This document shows positions 45,957 through 54,169 of a stretch of 64,000 bases of DNA, one piece after another. The DNA lies in the NCBI RefSeq assembly GCF_007692655.1, contig NZ_REBQ01000139.1, positions 1-64,000 of the forward strand, read 5' to 3'. The notes below the pieces were generated by a model that worked only from the letters and a program-made list of their open reading frames with translations, searched no databases and had not been told where the DNA came from. A program made the translations under genes and the position numbers. Source of the DNA: Halomonas sp. Its GTDB lineage: Bacteria > Pseudomonadota > Gammaproteobacteria > Pseudomonadales > Halomonadaceae. Each line of letters starts with the position of its first letter. Position 1 is the stretch's first letter.

Positions 45957-46418
45957 TCAATCACGCCCCCAGCGCGCCGCGTCCTGTTGATCAGAGTGGC
46001 GCTCTTTGACCCAGTATTCACCTTGGGTGGAGTGCTCCTTCTTCCAAAAAGGCGCCTGGGTTTTTAAAAAATCCATAATAAAGTCACAGGCTTCAAATGC
46101 TTCGCGGCGGTGTGCGCTCGCTACCAGCACACGCACAATAGGGTCGCCGGGGATGAGATAGCCTACCCGGTGAATAATGCGCACCGCCTGAAGAGACCAA
46201 CGCTGCCAGGCTTGTTCGCCTATATCCGTCAACGTTGCCTCAGTCATCCCCGGATAGTGCTCCAGCGTTAAACCTGTGACGTCTGGCGTTTCGTTGAAAT
46301 CACGCACTAACCCAGTGAAGGTAACAACTGCGCCAATGTCGCTGCGTCCTGCTAACGCATCTTCGTAGCCGTAGGCCATCGAAAAAGGCGCCGCCTGAAT
46401 CGCCACGTTTATGTCCAT
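45957..46418 (-). CDS. moaE: MoaE, molybdopterin synthase catalytic subunit
   Basis: A 153-residue cytoplasmic protein. LVRDFNE, LTLEHYPGM, RIIHRVGYLIPGD and VLVASAHRREAFEACDFIMDFLK are family blocks; the active-site Lys is in WKKE (about 127-130). With thiocarboxylated MoaD it converts cyclic pyranopterin monophosphate to molybdopterin. It starts one base after the moaC-moaD fusion gene, so the two partners should be made together. Last gene of the mobB-moaCD-moaE series. Confidence 0.94.
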   Translation of the reverse strand: MDINVAIQAAPFSMAYGYEDALAGRSDIGAVVTFTGLVRDFNETPDVTGLTLEHYPGMTEATLTDIGEQAWQRWSLQAVRIIHRVGYLIPGDPIVRVLVASAHRREAFEACDFIMDFLKTQAPFWKKEHSTQGEYWVKERHSDQQDAARWGRD

Positions 46419-46419
46419 A

Positions 46420-47217
46420 CTATCCCCCAGTCACCGGCGGAAAAAACGCTACTTCATCATCATCGGTAACCAATGCATCATCGTTTGCCATCACTTGGTT
46501 AATAGCACATAGCGTGCGCTGTTCAGTGAGCAGTTTGAAACGGCTATCGCGTTGGGCCAAGGCTGTTTTCAGTCCACCGATATCTCGACTTGCGAGCTCA
46601 TCCAGACTCACCAACGCTTCGCTTTCGCCTAACCTCTCTCTAAGTTCGGCCAAAAATTTGATCCGCACACAGGGCGAAGGGCAGCGCTCCCCAAGGCTTA
46701 CTTCTCCCGCCATACCGTCGCCGGTGACGATAGGTGCTTGAACACTCATGCGCTGATAATCACCACGCTGACCGCCCTCTTTACTATCCAGCTGGATGGC
46801 CTCAATACACATACTTTTATCAACCGCCTTACACATATCGTAAAGCGTTAAACACGCCACCGACACAGCGGTAAGCGCCTCCATTTCCACGCCAGTTCGA
46901 CCATTTAAGCGACACAGGGCAACAACGTTGACACACGACTCCGCCAGATCGATTTCGAACTCCACCGAAACCTTAGACAGGGCTAGTGAATGGCACAGTG
47001 GAATCAGCTCGTGAGTGCGTTTGGCAGCTTGAATACCAGCGATACGCGCCGTTGCAAGCACGTCGCCCTTGGGCAATCCTCCGTCGCTGAGTAGCTTTAA
47101 CGTTTCCGGCTGCATAACAATGCGCCCTGAGGCGATTGCTTCGCGGCGTGTCTCTTGCTTATCGCCGACATCCACCATGTTGGCTTCGCCACGCATATTG
47201 AGGTGCGTTAGAGGCAT
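46420..47217 (-). CDS. moaC: MoaC-MoaD fusion: cyclic pyranopterin monophosphate synthase and sulfur carrier
   Basis: 265 residues joining two usually separate proteins. Residues about 1-158 are MoaC, with the active-site [11 protein letters not shown] (about 73-83) and [11 protein letters not shown] (about 126-136). A short linker follows. Residues about 183-265 are a ubiquitin-like MoaD ending in the obligatory C-terminal Gly-Gly. MoaC makes cyclic pyranopterin monophosphate; MoaD carries the sulfur to MoaE. The MoaD tail must be free at the C-terminus, and it is. A strong AAGGAAAGG ribosome site precedes the ATG. No frameshift is involved; it is one reading frame. Confidence 0.93.
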   Translation of the reverse strand: MPLTHLNMRGEANMVDVGDKQETRREAIASGRIVMQPETLKLLSDGGLPKGDVLATARIAGIQAAKRTHELIPLCHSLALSKVSVEFEIDLAESCVNVVALCRLNGRTGVEMEALTAVSVACLTLYDMCKAVDKSMCIEAIQLDSKEGGQRGDYQRMSVQAPIVTGDGMAGEVSLGERCPSPCVRIKFLAELRERLGESEALVSLDELASRDIGGLKTALAQRDSRFKLLTEQRTLCAINQVMANDDALVTDDDEVAFFPPVTGG

Positions 47218-47299
47218 AGTGTCACCTTTCCTTTATTGAAGCCAAAAATGCTTGGAGCTATTGTATTTACAACCACTATATTTAAACCACACCACTTAA

Positions 47300-47324
47300 A
47301 GCCTTAGCACCTTAGGCTAAGGCT
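47300..47324 (-). terminator. Hairpin at the mobB stop, possible terminator
   Basis: AGCCTTAGC (47300-47308) and GCTAAGGCT (47316-47324) form a perfect 9-bp stem that includes the mobB stop codon. Only three T follow in the minus direction, so termination before moaCD would be partial at best. Confidence 0.35.
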
Positions 47325-47859
47325 CCATTTTGGCGCTTGTCCACGCCACTATCCAGCGCGCAATCGCGTCACTATCATCAAGGTCTAACTGACTCACTGA
47401 CACTGGCAACTCGATAGCGGTGGAAGGCCCTATCGCCACGGCCTCAACCCAGGGACCGGTTAAAATAGCCGGATCACCAATACCATCGCGATAGAGTACC
47501 AGCTTGGGAATAGGCCATGATTTAAAGCCCTCGACAATAACCAAATCCGGCTTGTGCGGCTCCATCATGGCAATTAACTGAACTAGATCAGGCTCTTCCT
47601 GCTTAGGCGTCTCCTGCATTAGCGCAAACCGCTGTCGCGAGGCCACCAACACCGGCGCGGCGCCAGCACTACGCAGCTTAAAGCTATCCTTACCGGGCTG
47701 ATCTACTTCAAAAGAGTGGTGGGCATGCTTGATGACAGCCACTTTCAAACCCTGCTCACCCAGTAGCGGCAGCAGCTTCTCTAATAGCGTTGTCTTACCT
47801 GTGCCGCTCCAGGCAGCGATCCCCAGCACAGGGAAAGCGCTGCTTAGTTCGTTAGCCAT
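47317..47859 (-). CDS. mobB: MobB, molybdopterin-guanine dinucleotide biosynthesis adaptor
   Basis: A 180-residue GTP-binding protein. The P-loop GIAAWSGTGKTTLLEKLLP is at about 13-31, and KHAHHSFEVDQPGKDSFKLRSAGA is the conserved segment following it. MobB assists MobA in adding GMP to molybdopterin. It lies about 100 bases upstream of the moaC-moaD fusion on the same strand; mobA and moeA are not in the window. Confidence 0.92.
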   Translation of the reverse strand: MANELSSAFPVLGIAAWSGTGKTTLLEKLLPLLGEQGLKVAVIKHAHHSFEVDQPGKDSFKLRSAGAAPVLVASRQRFALMQETPKQEEPDLVQLIAMMEPHKPDLVIVEGFKSWPIPKLVLYRDGIGDPAILTGPWVEAVAIGPSTAIELPVSVSQLDLDDSDAIARWIVAWTSAKMEP

Positions 47860-47907
47860 GCTGCCGGTACTCCCAAAAAACTGCGCGCTGATTAATGGAG
47901 GGCGGCG

Positions 47908-49140
47908 CTACTCGCCCTCTTCCTCACGGGGTAATAGCCAGTTCAACGCGATACCTACCAGGGCAGCCAAGCTGACACCCTGCAAGGTAAACTGTCCACC
48001 GCCAAACTGCATGCCACCAATACCAAACACCAGAATGAGCGAGACCACCACTAAGTTGCGCGGCGCGGTCAATGACTGACCTGCGCGAACCAGGGTGTTC
48101 ATACCTATAACGGCAATGGAGCCAAACAGCAGCGTCATAATACCGCCCATCACCGGACCGGGTATGGTTTGCAGCAGCGCACCGAGCTTAGAAACAAACG
48201 CCAGCACGATGGCGATAACCGCCGCTACCACCATGTACTTTGGGTTGAACGCGCGGGTAAGGGTTACCGCGCCCGTGACCTCCGAGTATGTGGTATTGGG
48301 CGGGCCGCCAAATAGCGCTGCCACCGTTGTCGCCAAACCATCGCCTAGCAAAGTGCGGTGCAGACCCGGCTTTTCTAGATAATTTTTGCGCGTCACCGAG
48401 CCAATAGCGACCATATCACCAATGTGCTCTACCGCGGGCGCAATGGCGACAGGAATCATAAACAGAATAGCAGCCCAGTGAAAACTGGGTGCCGTAAAAC
48501 TGGGCACCGAGAACCACGCTGCCTCACGAACCGGCGTAAAGTCGACGACGCCCATTAGCAATGCTATTAAATAGCCAGTGACAATGCCGCCCATAATCGG
48601 CACCAGGCGTAGCAGCCCGCGCCCAAATACCGCCAGCAGCAGCGTCACCAGCAGGCTCGCCATGGAAAGAAAAATAGCCGCGCCATAGTCGATGTTATCA
48701 CTGGTTTCACCCGTTGCCATGCTCACTGCCACCGGCGCCAGCGCTAGGCCAATCACCATAATCACCGGGCCAACCACCACCGCAGGTAATAAACGGTGCA
48801 ACCAGGCAGTACCTTTTAAGCGCACGGCCTGCGAGATGACGACATAAACAAGCCCAGCCGCCATAAGCCCCCCCATGGTGGCAGACACGCCGAAGCTAGC
48901 CACAGATCCTTGAATGGGGGCAATAAAAGCAAACGAAGAGGCCAAAAATACTGGCACTGTCTGTTTGGTAACCGCATGAAACACTAGCGTTCCCGCGCCG
49001 GCAGTAAACAGCGCAACGCTTGGGTCAAGACCGGTCAGCAGTGGCACTAACACTAAGGCGCCAAAAGCAACAAATAGCATCTGCGCGCCGGTTAGCACTA
49101 CCTTGGGCCAGGGTTCAGCCGGGCTGGCAGTTTCACTCAT
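47908..49140 (-). CDS. uraA: Uracil/xanthine permease (NCS2 family)
   Basis: A 410-residue inner membrane transporter with about fourteen helices. SSFAFIAPIQ near residue 72 and the AVEHIGDMVAIG segment (about 240, with the substrate-binding Glu) followed by GLATTVAALFGGPPNTTYSE are hallmarks of the UraA branch. It should import uracil by H+ symport. It lies downstream of upp, the enzyme that traps uracil, but an intrinsic terminator at 49174-49209 sits between them, so expression may be partly uncoupled. Confidence 0.88.
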   Translation of the reverse strand: MSETASPAEPWPKVVLTGAQMLFVAFGALVLVPLLTGLDPSVALFTAGAGTLVFHAVTKQTVPVFLASSFAFIAPIQGSVASFGVSATMGGLMAAGLVYVVISQAVRLKGTAWLHRLLPAVVVGPVIMVIGLALAPVAVSMATGETSDNIDYGAAIFLSMASLLVTLLLAVFGRGLLRLVPIMGGIVTGYLIALLMGVVDFTPVREAAWFSVPSFTAPSFHWAAILFMIPVAIAPAVEHIGDMVAIGSVTRKNYLEKPGLHRTLLGDGLATTVAALFGGPPNTTYSEVTGAVTLTRAFNPKYMVVAAVIAIVLAFVSKLGALLQTIPGPVMGGIMTLLFGSIAVIGMNTLVRAGQSLTAPRNLVVVSLILVFGIGGMQFGGGQFTLQGVSLAALVGIALNWLLPREEEGE

Positions 49141-49173
49141 CAGGTAACTCCTCGGGAATAGGTATTAAAGGGG

Positions 49174-49209
49174 CAAAAAAATGCCCCTGGCGCTAAGCGC
49201 AAGGGGCAT
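49174..49209 (-). terminator. Intrinsic terminator between upp and the uracil permease gene
   Basis: ATGCCCCTGGCGC (49181-49193) pairs with GCGCAAGGGGCAT (49197-49209) with one mismatch and a three-base loop; minus-strand T-run at 49180-49175. Begins 15 bases after the upp stop. Confidence 0.8.
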
Positions 49210-49223
49210 GCAATGCAGATTGT

Positions 49224-49853
49224 TCAGCGTGTTCCAAAAATCTTATCACCAGCATCACCCAACCCAGGGACGATATAGCCGTTTTCATCGAGACGCTCAT
49301 CGATTGATGCGGTGTAAATTTCAATCTCGGGATACGCTTCCTGCACCCGTTTAATCCCTTCTGGGGCCGCCACTAACACAATCACTTTCATGTGTTCACA
49401 GCCACGCTCACGCAGCATGTCAAGGGTTGCCACCATTGAGCCGCCGGTCGCCAGCATCGGATCAATCACAATCGCCATACGCTCTTCAATATCGTTGGCA
49501 AACTTGGCAAAGTAAGGCACCGGTTGCAGCGTCTCTTCATCACGGTAAAGACCCACAACGCTCACCCGTGCACTGGGGATCAAATCCGTTACGCCTTCCA
49601 GCATGCCTAATCCTGCGCGCAATATTGGCACGACAGTGACTTTCTTACCTTTAAGCCGCTGAGTTGCAATCGGCTCGCCGTTCCATCCCTGAATCTCATG
49701 ATCTTCCAGTTCCAGACCTTTGGTAGCTTCGTAGGTCAGAAGTTTAGCAACCTCACCTGCCAGCTCACGAAAGCTCTTAGTGCTCAGATCAGCTTCGCGC
49801 ATCAGACCCAGCTTATGTTGAACAAGCGGGTGGTTAATGGCGTAAACACTCAT
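49224..49853 (-). CDS. upp: Uracil phosphoribosyltransferase
   Basis: A 209-residue cytoplasmic enzyme making UMP from uracil and [19 protein letters not shown] (about 127-141) is the PRPP loop, and the C-terminal [11 protein letters not shown] binds uracil. [10 protein letters not shown] is also typical. It is followed by the uracil permease gene across a terminator and preceded by the ung-gpt-apt operon about 95 bases upstream. Confidence 0.95.
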   Translation of the reverse strand: MSVYAINHPLVQHKLGLMREADLSTKSFRELAGEVAKLLTYEATKGLELEDHEIQGWNGEPIATQRLKGKKVTVVPILRAGLGMLEGVTDLIPSARVSVVGLYRDEETLQPVPYFAKFANDIEERMAIVIDPMLATGGSMVATLDMLRERGCEHMKVIVLVAAPEGIKRVQEAYPEIEIYTASIDERLDENGYIVPGLGDAGDKIFGTR

Positions 49854-49948
49854 GGGACTTCCTCACTGCAGGGGATTCAGAATGGCAACCAAGGTTGCAT
49901 CCACTAGGCATAAAATTGCCGATATTCTACCCGCAACCACTTACCAGG

Positions 49949-50632
49949 TTAAGGGTTTTCAGGTAACTGCCAATCGATTGGGGTCCGCCCTTGGGCGTGT
50001 AGAAACTGATTTGCTTGAGAAAAATGCCGGGTGCCAAAAAACCCCCTGTGCGCGGAAAGTGGTGATGGATGCGGCGCTTCAAGTATCAAATGGCGCGTTT
50101 GGTCAATCAGCGCTCTCTTTTGCCGCGCATGGCTGCCCCAGAGTAAAAACACACACGGGGGTGCATGTTGACTGACGGTTTCAATAGCCCGATCGGTAAA
50201 CGGCTCCCACCCCTTACCCCTGTGAGACGCCGCGTTCCCCTGCTCCACGGTAAGCGAAGTGTTGAGTAGCAGCACGCCCTGCTTTGCCCAGGCTTCCAGA
50301 TGGCCATGTCGCACCGGCCTAACCCCTACATCGCTAGCCAACTCTTTATAGATATTAACCAGCGACGGAGGCACAGGAATACCAGGCTGCACAGAAAAGC
50401 ATAAGCCGTGGGCCTGGTTTGGGCCGTGATAAGGATCCTGCCCCAAAATAACCACTTTCACTTCATTCAGCGGCGTCAGTTCAAAGGCACGGAACCATTG
50501 AGAAGAGTGCGGGTAGATAATTTTCTTGGCCGCTTTTTGCTGGGCCAAAAACGCTTTAAGCGCCAGCATATAGTCAGCCTGAAACTCATTGCCCAGCCAC
50601 TGACTCCAGTCTTCGGGAAGTGGATTGGCCAT
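49949..50632 (-). CDS. ung: Uracil-DNA glycosylase
   Basis: A 227-residue family 1 enzyme excising uracil from DNA. The water-activating loop [14 protein letters not shown] (about 63-76) and the DNA-contact loop [11 protein letters not shown] (about 188-198) are intact. It starts two bases after the gpt stop, at the end of the permease-apt-gpt-ung series, an unusual place for a repair gene among nucleobase salvage genes. Confidence 0.95.
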   Translation of the reverse strand: MANPLPEDWSQWLGNEFQADYMLALKAFLAQQKAAKKIIYPHSSQWFRAFELTPLNEVKVVILGQDPYHGPNQAHGLCFSVQPGIPVPPSLVNIYKELASDVGVRPVRHGHLEAWAKQGVLLLNTSLTVEQGNAASHRGKGWEPFTDRAIETVSQHAPPCVFLLWGSHARQKRALIDQTRHLILEAPHPSPLSAHRGFFGTRHFSQANQFLHAQGRTPIDWQLPENP

Positions 50633-50634
50633 GA

Positions 50635-51114
50635 TTACCTCTTCATTTGGTCTACGAGTGGCTCAACGTAAGCGACGCCCATATCCCAAGGGAACTGAAT
50701 CCAGCACTGCTGGGCAACTTCCGTTAGGTATTGATCCACCAGCGGACGGCCATCCGGCTTGGCGTAAATAGTCACGAAGTGAGCCTTTGGCAGCATTTTG
50801 CGCACGGCGCGAGCCGTTTTACCGGTATCCACCAGATCATCTACCAACAGCCAGCCGTCACCGTCATGATCAACGCCTTTCATTATGTCCAGGCCACCCT
50901 GATCCATATGGTCATAGCTCTTGATGCACACCGTATCAATCAGGCGGATATTGAGCTCCCGAGCAATTAGCGCAGCGGGAATTAATCCGCCGCGAGTAAT
51001 CGCCACAATGCCCTTAAAATCGCGCTCGATCATCTGGTGACAAAGTGTGCGCACATCGCGATGCAGTTGATCCCATGAAACAGTGAAATGCTGATGGTAA
51101 CGTTCGCTGCTCAT
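50635..51114 (-). CDS. gpt: Xanthine-guanine phosphoribosyltransferase
   Basis: A 159-residue enzyme similar to E. coli Gpt over its length: [34 protein letters not shown], the PRPP loop [14 protein letters not shown] (about 88-101) and [11 protein letters not shown] near the end. It converts xanthine, guanine and hypoxanthine to nucleotides, partly overlapping hpt at 38591. It lies six bases after apt and two before ung. Confidence 0.92.
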   Translation of the reverse strand: MSSERYHQHFTVSWDQLHRDVRTLCHQMIERDFKGIVAITRGGLIPAALIARELNIRLIDTVCIKSYDHMDQGGLDIMKGVDHDGDGWLLVDDLVDTGKTARAVRKMLPKAHFVTIYAKPDGRPLVDQYLTEVAQQCWIQFPWDMGVAYVEPLVDQMKR

Positions 51115-51120
51115 GGATAA

Positions 51121-51666
51121 TTACTCGTCTTCGTTGAAAGAACAAACGGCGAATACGCTGTAACCAGCGTCACGAATTTTCTGAGAACCACCCAGTTCAG
51201 GCAGGTCAATAATCGTCGCCGTTTCTACCACATGGCCACCGCTGCGCTGAATCAAGTTGGCCGCTGCCAGCATGGTGCCACCGGTGGCGATTAAATCATC
51301 CATGAGAAGAATGCGGTCATCCTGCTGAAACGCATCGGAGTGCAACTCCACTTCTGAGTGCCCGTACTCCAACGTGTAGGTCTCGCTGATCGTCTTAAAG
51401 GGCAACTTCCCCTTCTTGCGCACCGGCACAAAGCTGCACCCTAGCTCATAGGCCAAGGGGGCACCAATAATAAAGCCGCGCGCATCGATAGCCGCGATAG
51501 CATCCAGGTCCATTTCCTGATAGCGGTGTACGAAACTATCAATCAGCTTGCGAAACGCCGCGCTATTTTGTAGCAAGGGAGTGATATCGCGAAAATTCAC
51601 TCCCGCCTCAGGCCAGTCAGGAACGGTGCGAATAACGGACTTGATGTAGTCGCCGTAGATGCTCAT
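51121..51666 (-). CDS. apt: Adenine phosphoribosyltransferase
   Basis: A 181-residue enzyme making AMP from adenine and [21 protein letters not shown] and [17 protein letters not shown] are typical; the PRPP loop is [15 protein letters not shown] (about 118-132). I chose ATG 51666 (GAGA seven bases upstream) over an ATG at 51678 that would add four residues. Its place right after the purine permease suggests coupled uptake and trapping. Adenine deaminase at 1358 competes for the same substrate. Confidence 0.94.
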   Translation of the reverse strand: MSIYGDYIKSVIRTVPDWPEAGVNFRDITPLLQNSAAFRKLIDSFVHRYQEMDLDAIAAIDARGFIIGAPLAYELGCSFVPVRKKGKLPFKTISETYTLEYGHSEVELHSDAFQQDDRILLMDDLIATGGTMLAAANLIQRSGGHVVETATIIDLPELGGSQKIRDAGYSVFAVCSFNEDE

Positions 51667-51702
51667 CGCGTCTCTCATTGAGTAAAAAGTGGTAAGGGTT
51701 AA

Positions 51703-53001
51703 TCAATCCAAGAATAGAAATCTTGCCGCAAACAGCAGGGCTAAAATAATCACGGCAGGGTTCAAGTCGCTAAAACGCCCCGACAGTGCTTTGATCGCCA
51801 CAAAGCTAATAAAGCCTAGCGCAATGCCCTCGGCAATTGAGAACGTCAGCGGCATTGCCAAGGCAGCAATAAGAACCGGTGCGGCATCGGTAGGATCTTC
51901 CCAGTTTGCGTGTGCCAAACTGCCCGCCATAAGCACAGCAACGTACAGCAATGCACCTGCCGTGGCATACGCCGGAATAGAGCCTGCCAAGGGCGCAAAG
52001 AACAAGCTGATCAGGAACATAACCGCAACGACCACGGCCGTGAGACCGGTACGGCCACCTGAAGCGATACCCGCCGTCGATTCAATATAGCTGGTCGTGG
52101 TCGAGGTACCTAACGCAGCACCAGCCATAGACGCCGTGCTGTCTGCCATCATGGCACGTCCGATGCGTGGCAACTTACCATCTTTATCGAGCAGTTTACC
52201 GCGATGGGCAACGCCCACCAGCGTGCCGGACGTGTCAAACAAGTCGACAAACAGGAACGCAAAAATAACGCTCAGCATGGCAATATCAAGCGCGCCTACT
52301 AAATCCATGGCCATAAAAGTGGGTGCGATCGATGGTGGCATAGACATCAGACCACCATACTCATTATGACCCAGCACCATAGCGATGACGGTAATACCTA
52401 GAATACCGATCATTACCGCGCCGGTTACTTTCAAATATGCCAGCGCTGTAATCACGAAGAAGCCCAGCAGCGCGTAGATAGCTGGCGGCTGGGAAAGATC
52501 ACCCAGCGTCACAAAGGTAGCCGGATTAGCGACGACGATGCCGGCGTTTTTCAGCGCAATCATTGCCAGGAACAAGCCGATACCCGCAGCGATACCCAGC
52601 CGCAGCGACATTGGAATGGCATTTATAATCCACTCACGAACTTTGAAAATACTTAACAGCAAGAAGGTTACCCCCGAGAAGAAGACCGCGCCTAGCGCTG
52701 CTTCCCAGGTATAGCCCATGCCCAACACCACGCCATAGGTAAAAAAGGCGTTCAGCCCCATCCCCGGCGCTTGGGCAATCGGGTAGTTCGCCCACAGGCC
52801 CATAATCAAACAGCCAATCGCGGCGGCTAAGCAAGTCGCGACAAACACGGCACCATAGTCCATGCCCGCTTCAGACAGAATGCTTGGGTTAACAAAAATG
52901 ATATAGGCCATCGTCAGGAAGGTGGTTATCCCGGCGATCACTTCTGTTTTGATATTGGTTTTGTGCTCGGTGAGCTTGAAATAGTTATCCAGAAGTTTCA
53001 T
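51703..53001 (-). CDS. Purine permease, AzgA-type NCS2 family
   Basis: A 432-residue inner membrane protein with about thirteen helices. LTEHKTNIKTEVIAGITTFL at the start, FVATCLAAAIGCLIMG, APGMGLNAFF and LFVDLFDTSGTLVGVA are hallmarks of the adenine/guanine/hypoxanthine permease branch (COG2252). It should import purine bases by H+ symport. It is the first gene of the operon with apt, gpt and ung, 36 bases before apt. Which base is preferred cannot be told. A partial palindrome centred near 53178 lies in the upstream gap. Confidence 0.9.
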   Translation of the reverse strand: MKLLDNYFKLTEHKTNIKTEVIAGITTFLTMAYIIFVNPSILSEAGMDYGAVFVATCLAAAIGCLIMGLWANYPIAQAPGMGLNAFFTYGVVLGMGYTWEAALGAVFFSGVTFLLLSIFKVREWIINAIPMSLRLGIAAGIGLFLAMIALKNAGIVVANPATFVTLGDLSQPPAIYALLGFFVITALAYLKVTGAVMIGILGITVIAMVLGHNEYGGLMSMPPSIAPTFMAMDLVGALDIAMLSVIFAFLFVDLFDTSGTLVGVAHRGKLLDKDGKLPRIGRAMMADSTASMAGAALGTSTTTSYIESTAGIASGGRTGLTAVVVAVMFLISLFFAPLAGSIPAYATAGALLYVAVLMAGSLAHANWEDPTDAAPVLIAALAMPLTFSIAEGIALGFISFVAIKALSGRFSDLNPAVIILALLFAARFLFLD

Positions 53002-53226
53002 TGAGCTTATTATCCTTAGCGATAACGCCGCACAGATATGCGGTCTGGGGCCGAGAAAAGCCGCACATATTACCCAAAGGCACCCGTTGATGCGAGCGCC
53101 TTAACTATGTCGACTAACGAAAGCAGGCATTAACCTACCGGTGAATATCAAGCAAACTTCAGGCCATTACTTAACCGATCGGTCAACCCGCAAGCGAATA
53201 AAGCCAATATTGAGGTTATAAGTCGC

Positions 53227-53859
53227 TTATTGAGCCAATTGTTGTCGCGCCATGACACGCTCTACGGTTTCAACGATCACCTGAGTCTGCGGATCAATCT
53301 CAATATTGACATGGTCACCGGGCGCTCGGTGTTGCAGCATCGTACGGGAGAGCGTTTCTGGAATTAAGTTGACGCTAAACTCAACCCCGCCGCTCGCCGC
53401 TGGCCGCACATCACCAATGGTTAAGCTAATCCCATCGACGCCAATATAGCCTTTTTCAAACACGAAACGGCCCAGCTTTTCTGGCAGTGAAAACCACAGC
53501 CGACGGTTATTAGGCGCCTCTTCAATCGACACGACTTCGGCCATACAAATCACATGGCCGGACATCGAATGTCCTCCGATCTCATCCCCAAAACGTGCCG
53601 CTCGCTCTATATTGACGCACTGACCAGCGGTTATTGCACCAAGATTGGTCAGGCGAAGTGTTTCACGCATTAAATCAAAACTGACGCGCTCACCCTCTAT
53701 CGACGTCACGGTTAAGCACACGCCGTTATGGGCGACGGATGCACCAATCTCAAGTCCTGCCCGCATGGAGTCCGGCATTTCGACAACATGCACGCGAAAC
53801 TCCTCCGATTCTTGCACCGCCACTACTTTGGCCACCCCTTGTACAATGCCGGTAAACAT
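53227..53859 (-). CDS. ribE: Riboflavin synthase, alpha subunit
   Basis: A 210-residue enzyme dismutating 6,7-dimethyl-8-ribityllumazine to riboflavin. It has two similar lumazine-binding halves: MFTGIVQG with SVAHNGVCLTV (about 41-51), and GGHSMSGHV (about 95) with GVDGISLTI (about 140). The AGGAGG ribosome site before ATG 53859 is strong. No other rib genes adjoin, and no FMN riboswitch signature is seen upstream. It is divergent from the metNIQ operon. Confidence 0.95.
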   Translation of the reverse strand: MFTGIVQGVAKVVAVQESEEFRVHVVEMPDSMRAGLEIGASVAHNGVCLTVTSIEGERVSFDLMRETLRLTNLGAITAGQCVNIERAARFGDEIGGHSMSGHVICMAEVVSIEEAPNNRRLWFSLPEKLGRFVFEKGYIGVDGISLTIGDVRPAASGGVEFSVNLIPETLSRTMLQHRAPGDHVNIEIDPQTQVIVETVERVMARQQLAQ

Positions 53860-53949
53860 ATCCTGCCTCCTGTTGACCTTAAGATTACCCTTTCAATGCC
53901 GCAAGCTTACTACTGGTGCATCATCTTTGTGCAGTAGTCTCGGTTATAT

Positions 53950-53978
53950 TTGACATGCAAACCGCCTAACTTTAGACT
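53950..53978 (+). promoter_or_regulatory. Promoter of the metNIQ leader
   Basis: A perfect -35 TTGACA (53950-53955), a 17-base spacer, and TAGACT (53973-53978, four of six). Transcription should start near 53985, about 185 bases before metN. Confidence 0.65.
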
Positions 53979-53984
53979 TTCGGC

Positions 53985-54106
53985 GCAAATGATATGACGC
54001 CGATTTGTACCCATATTGCGGGCGTCCATCAGGTTTATAATCTGGTGAAGTGCAGCTAAAAGGGTGTGTCCAGCGTTGATGGCCGCCCATTAAGGGTGGC
54101 TTTTTT
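53985..54106 (+). promoter_or_regulatory. metNIQ leader with anti-antiterminator, antiterminator and terminator
   Basis: Four segments can pair in alternative ways. Segment 1 (53994-54001, ATGACGCC) pairs with segment 2 (GGCGTC at 54021-54026, continuing CAT past one bulge). Segment 2 (GGGCGTCCATC, 54020-54030) pairs at 10 of 11 positions with segment 3 (GATGGCCGCCC, 54078-54088). Segment 3 supplies the left arm of the terminator (54082-54106). Stems 1:2 and 3:4 are compatible with each other and exclude 2:3, the logic of an OFF-type attenuator. No known SAM aptamer core is recognised. A 21-codon frame (53994-54059) spans segments 1 and 2 but has no ribosome site and no extra Met codons. Confidence 0.6.
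54082..54106 (+). terminator. Intrinsic terminator within the metNIQ leader
   Basis: GCCGCCC (54082-54088) pairs with GGGTGGC (54094-54100), one G-U pair, loop ATTAA, followed by six T. It stands 63 bases before the metN start and downstream of the promoter, so it can only act on the leader. Confidence 0.82.
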
Positions 54107-54169
54107 ATTCCCGCCCCACACCTGCTCTCTCACCCTCTCCGTCTTCGGCCTACCAGCAAGGCAGACGCT

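Noticed and set aside
53171-53186. TTAACCGATCGGTCAA as a firm operator of the purine permease operon
   Set aside because: It is an imperfect palindrome about 170 bases from the start codon and close to the ribE stop; support is too thin for a feature.
53860-53990. FMN riboswitch upstream of ribE
   Set aside because: None of the conserved RFN blocks is seen on the minus strand upstream of ribE.
53994-54059. A 21-codon leader peptide gene in the metNIQ leader
   Set aside because: No ribosome site, only a few bases after the predicted transcription start, and no run of methionine codons. Kept only as an alternative explanation.
53985-54106. A standard SAM-I (S-box) riboswitch before metN
   Set aside because: The conserved S-box core segments are missing; GCTAAAAGG recalls part of SAM-II but the required pseudoknot partners could not be found. 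It is reported as an unclassified leader.
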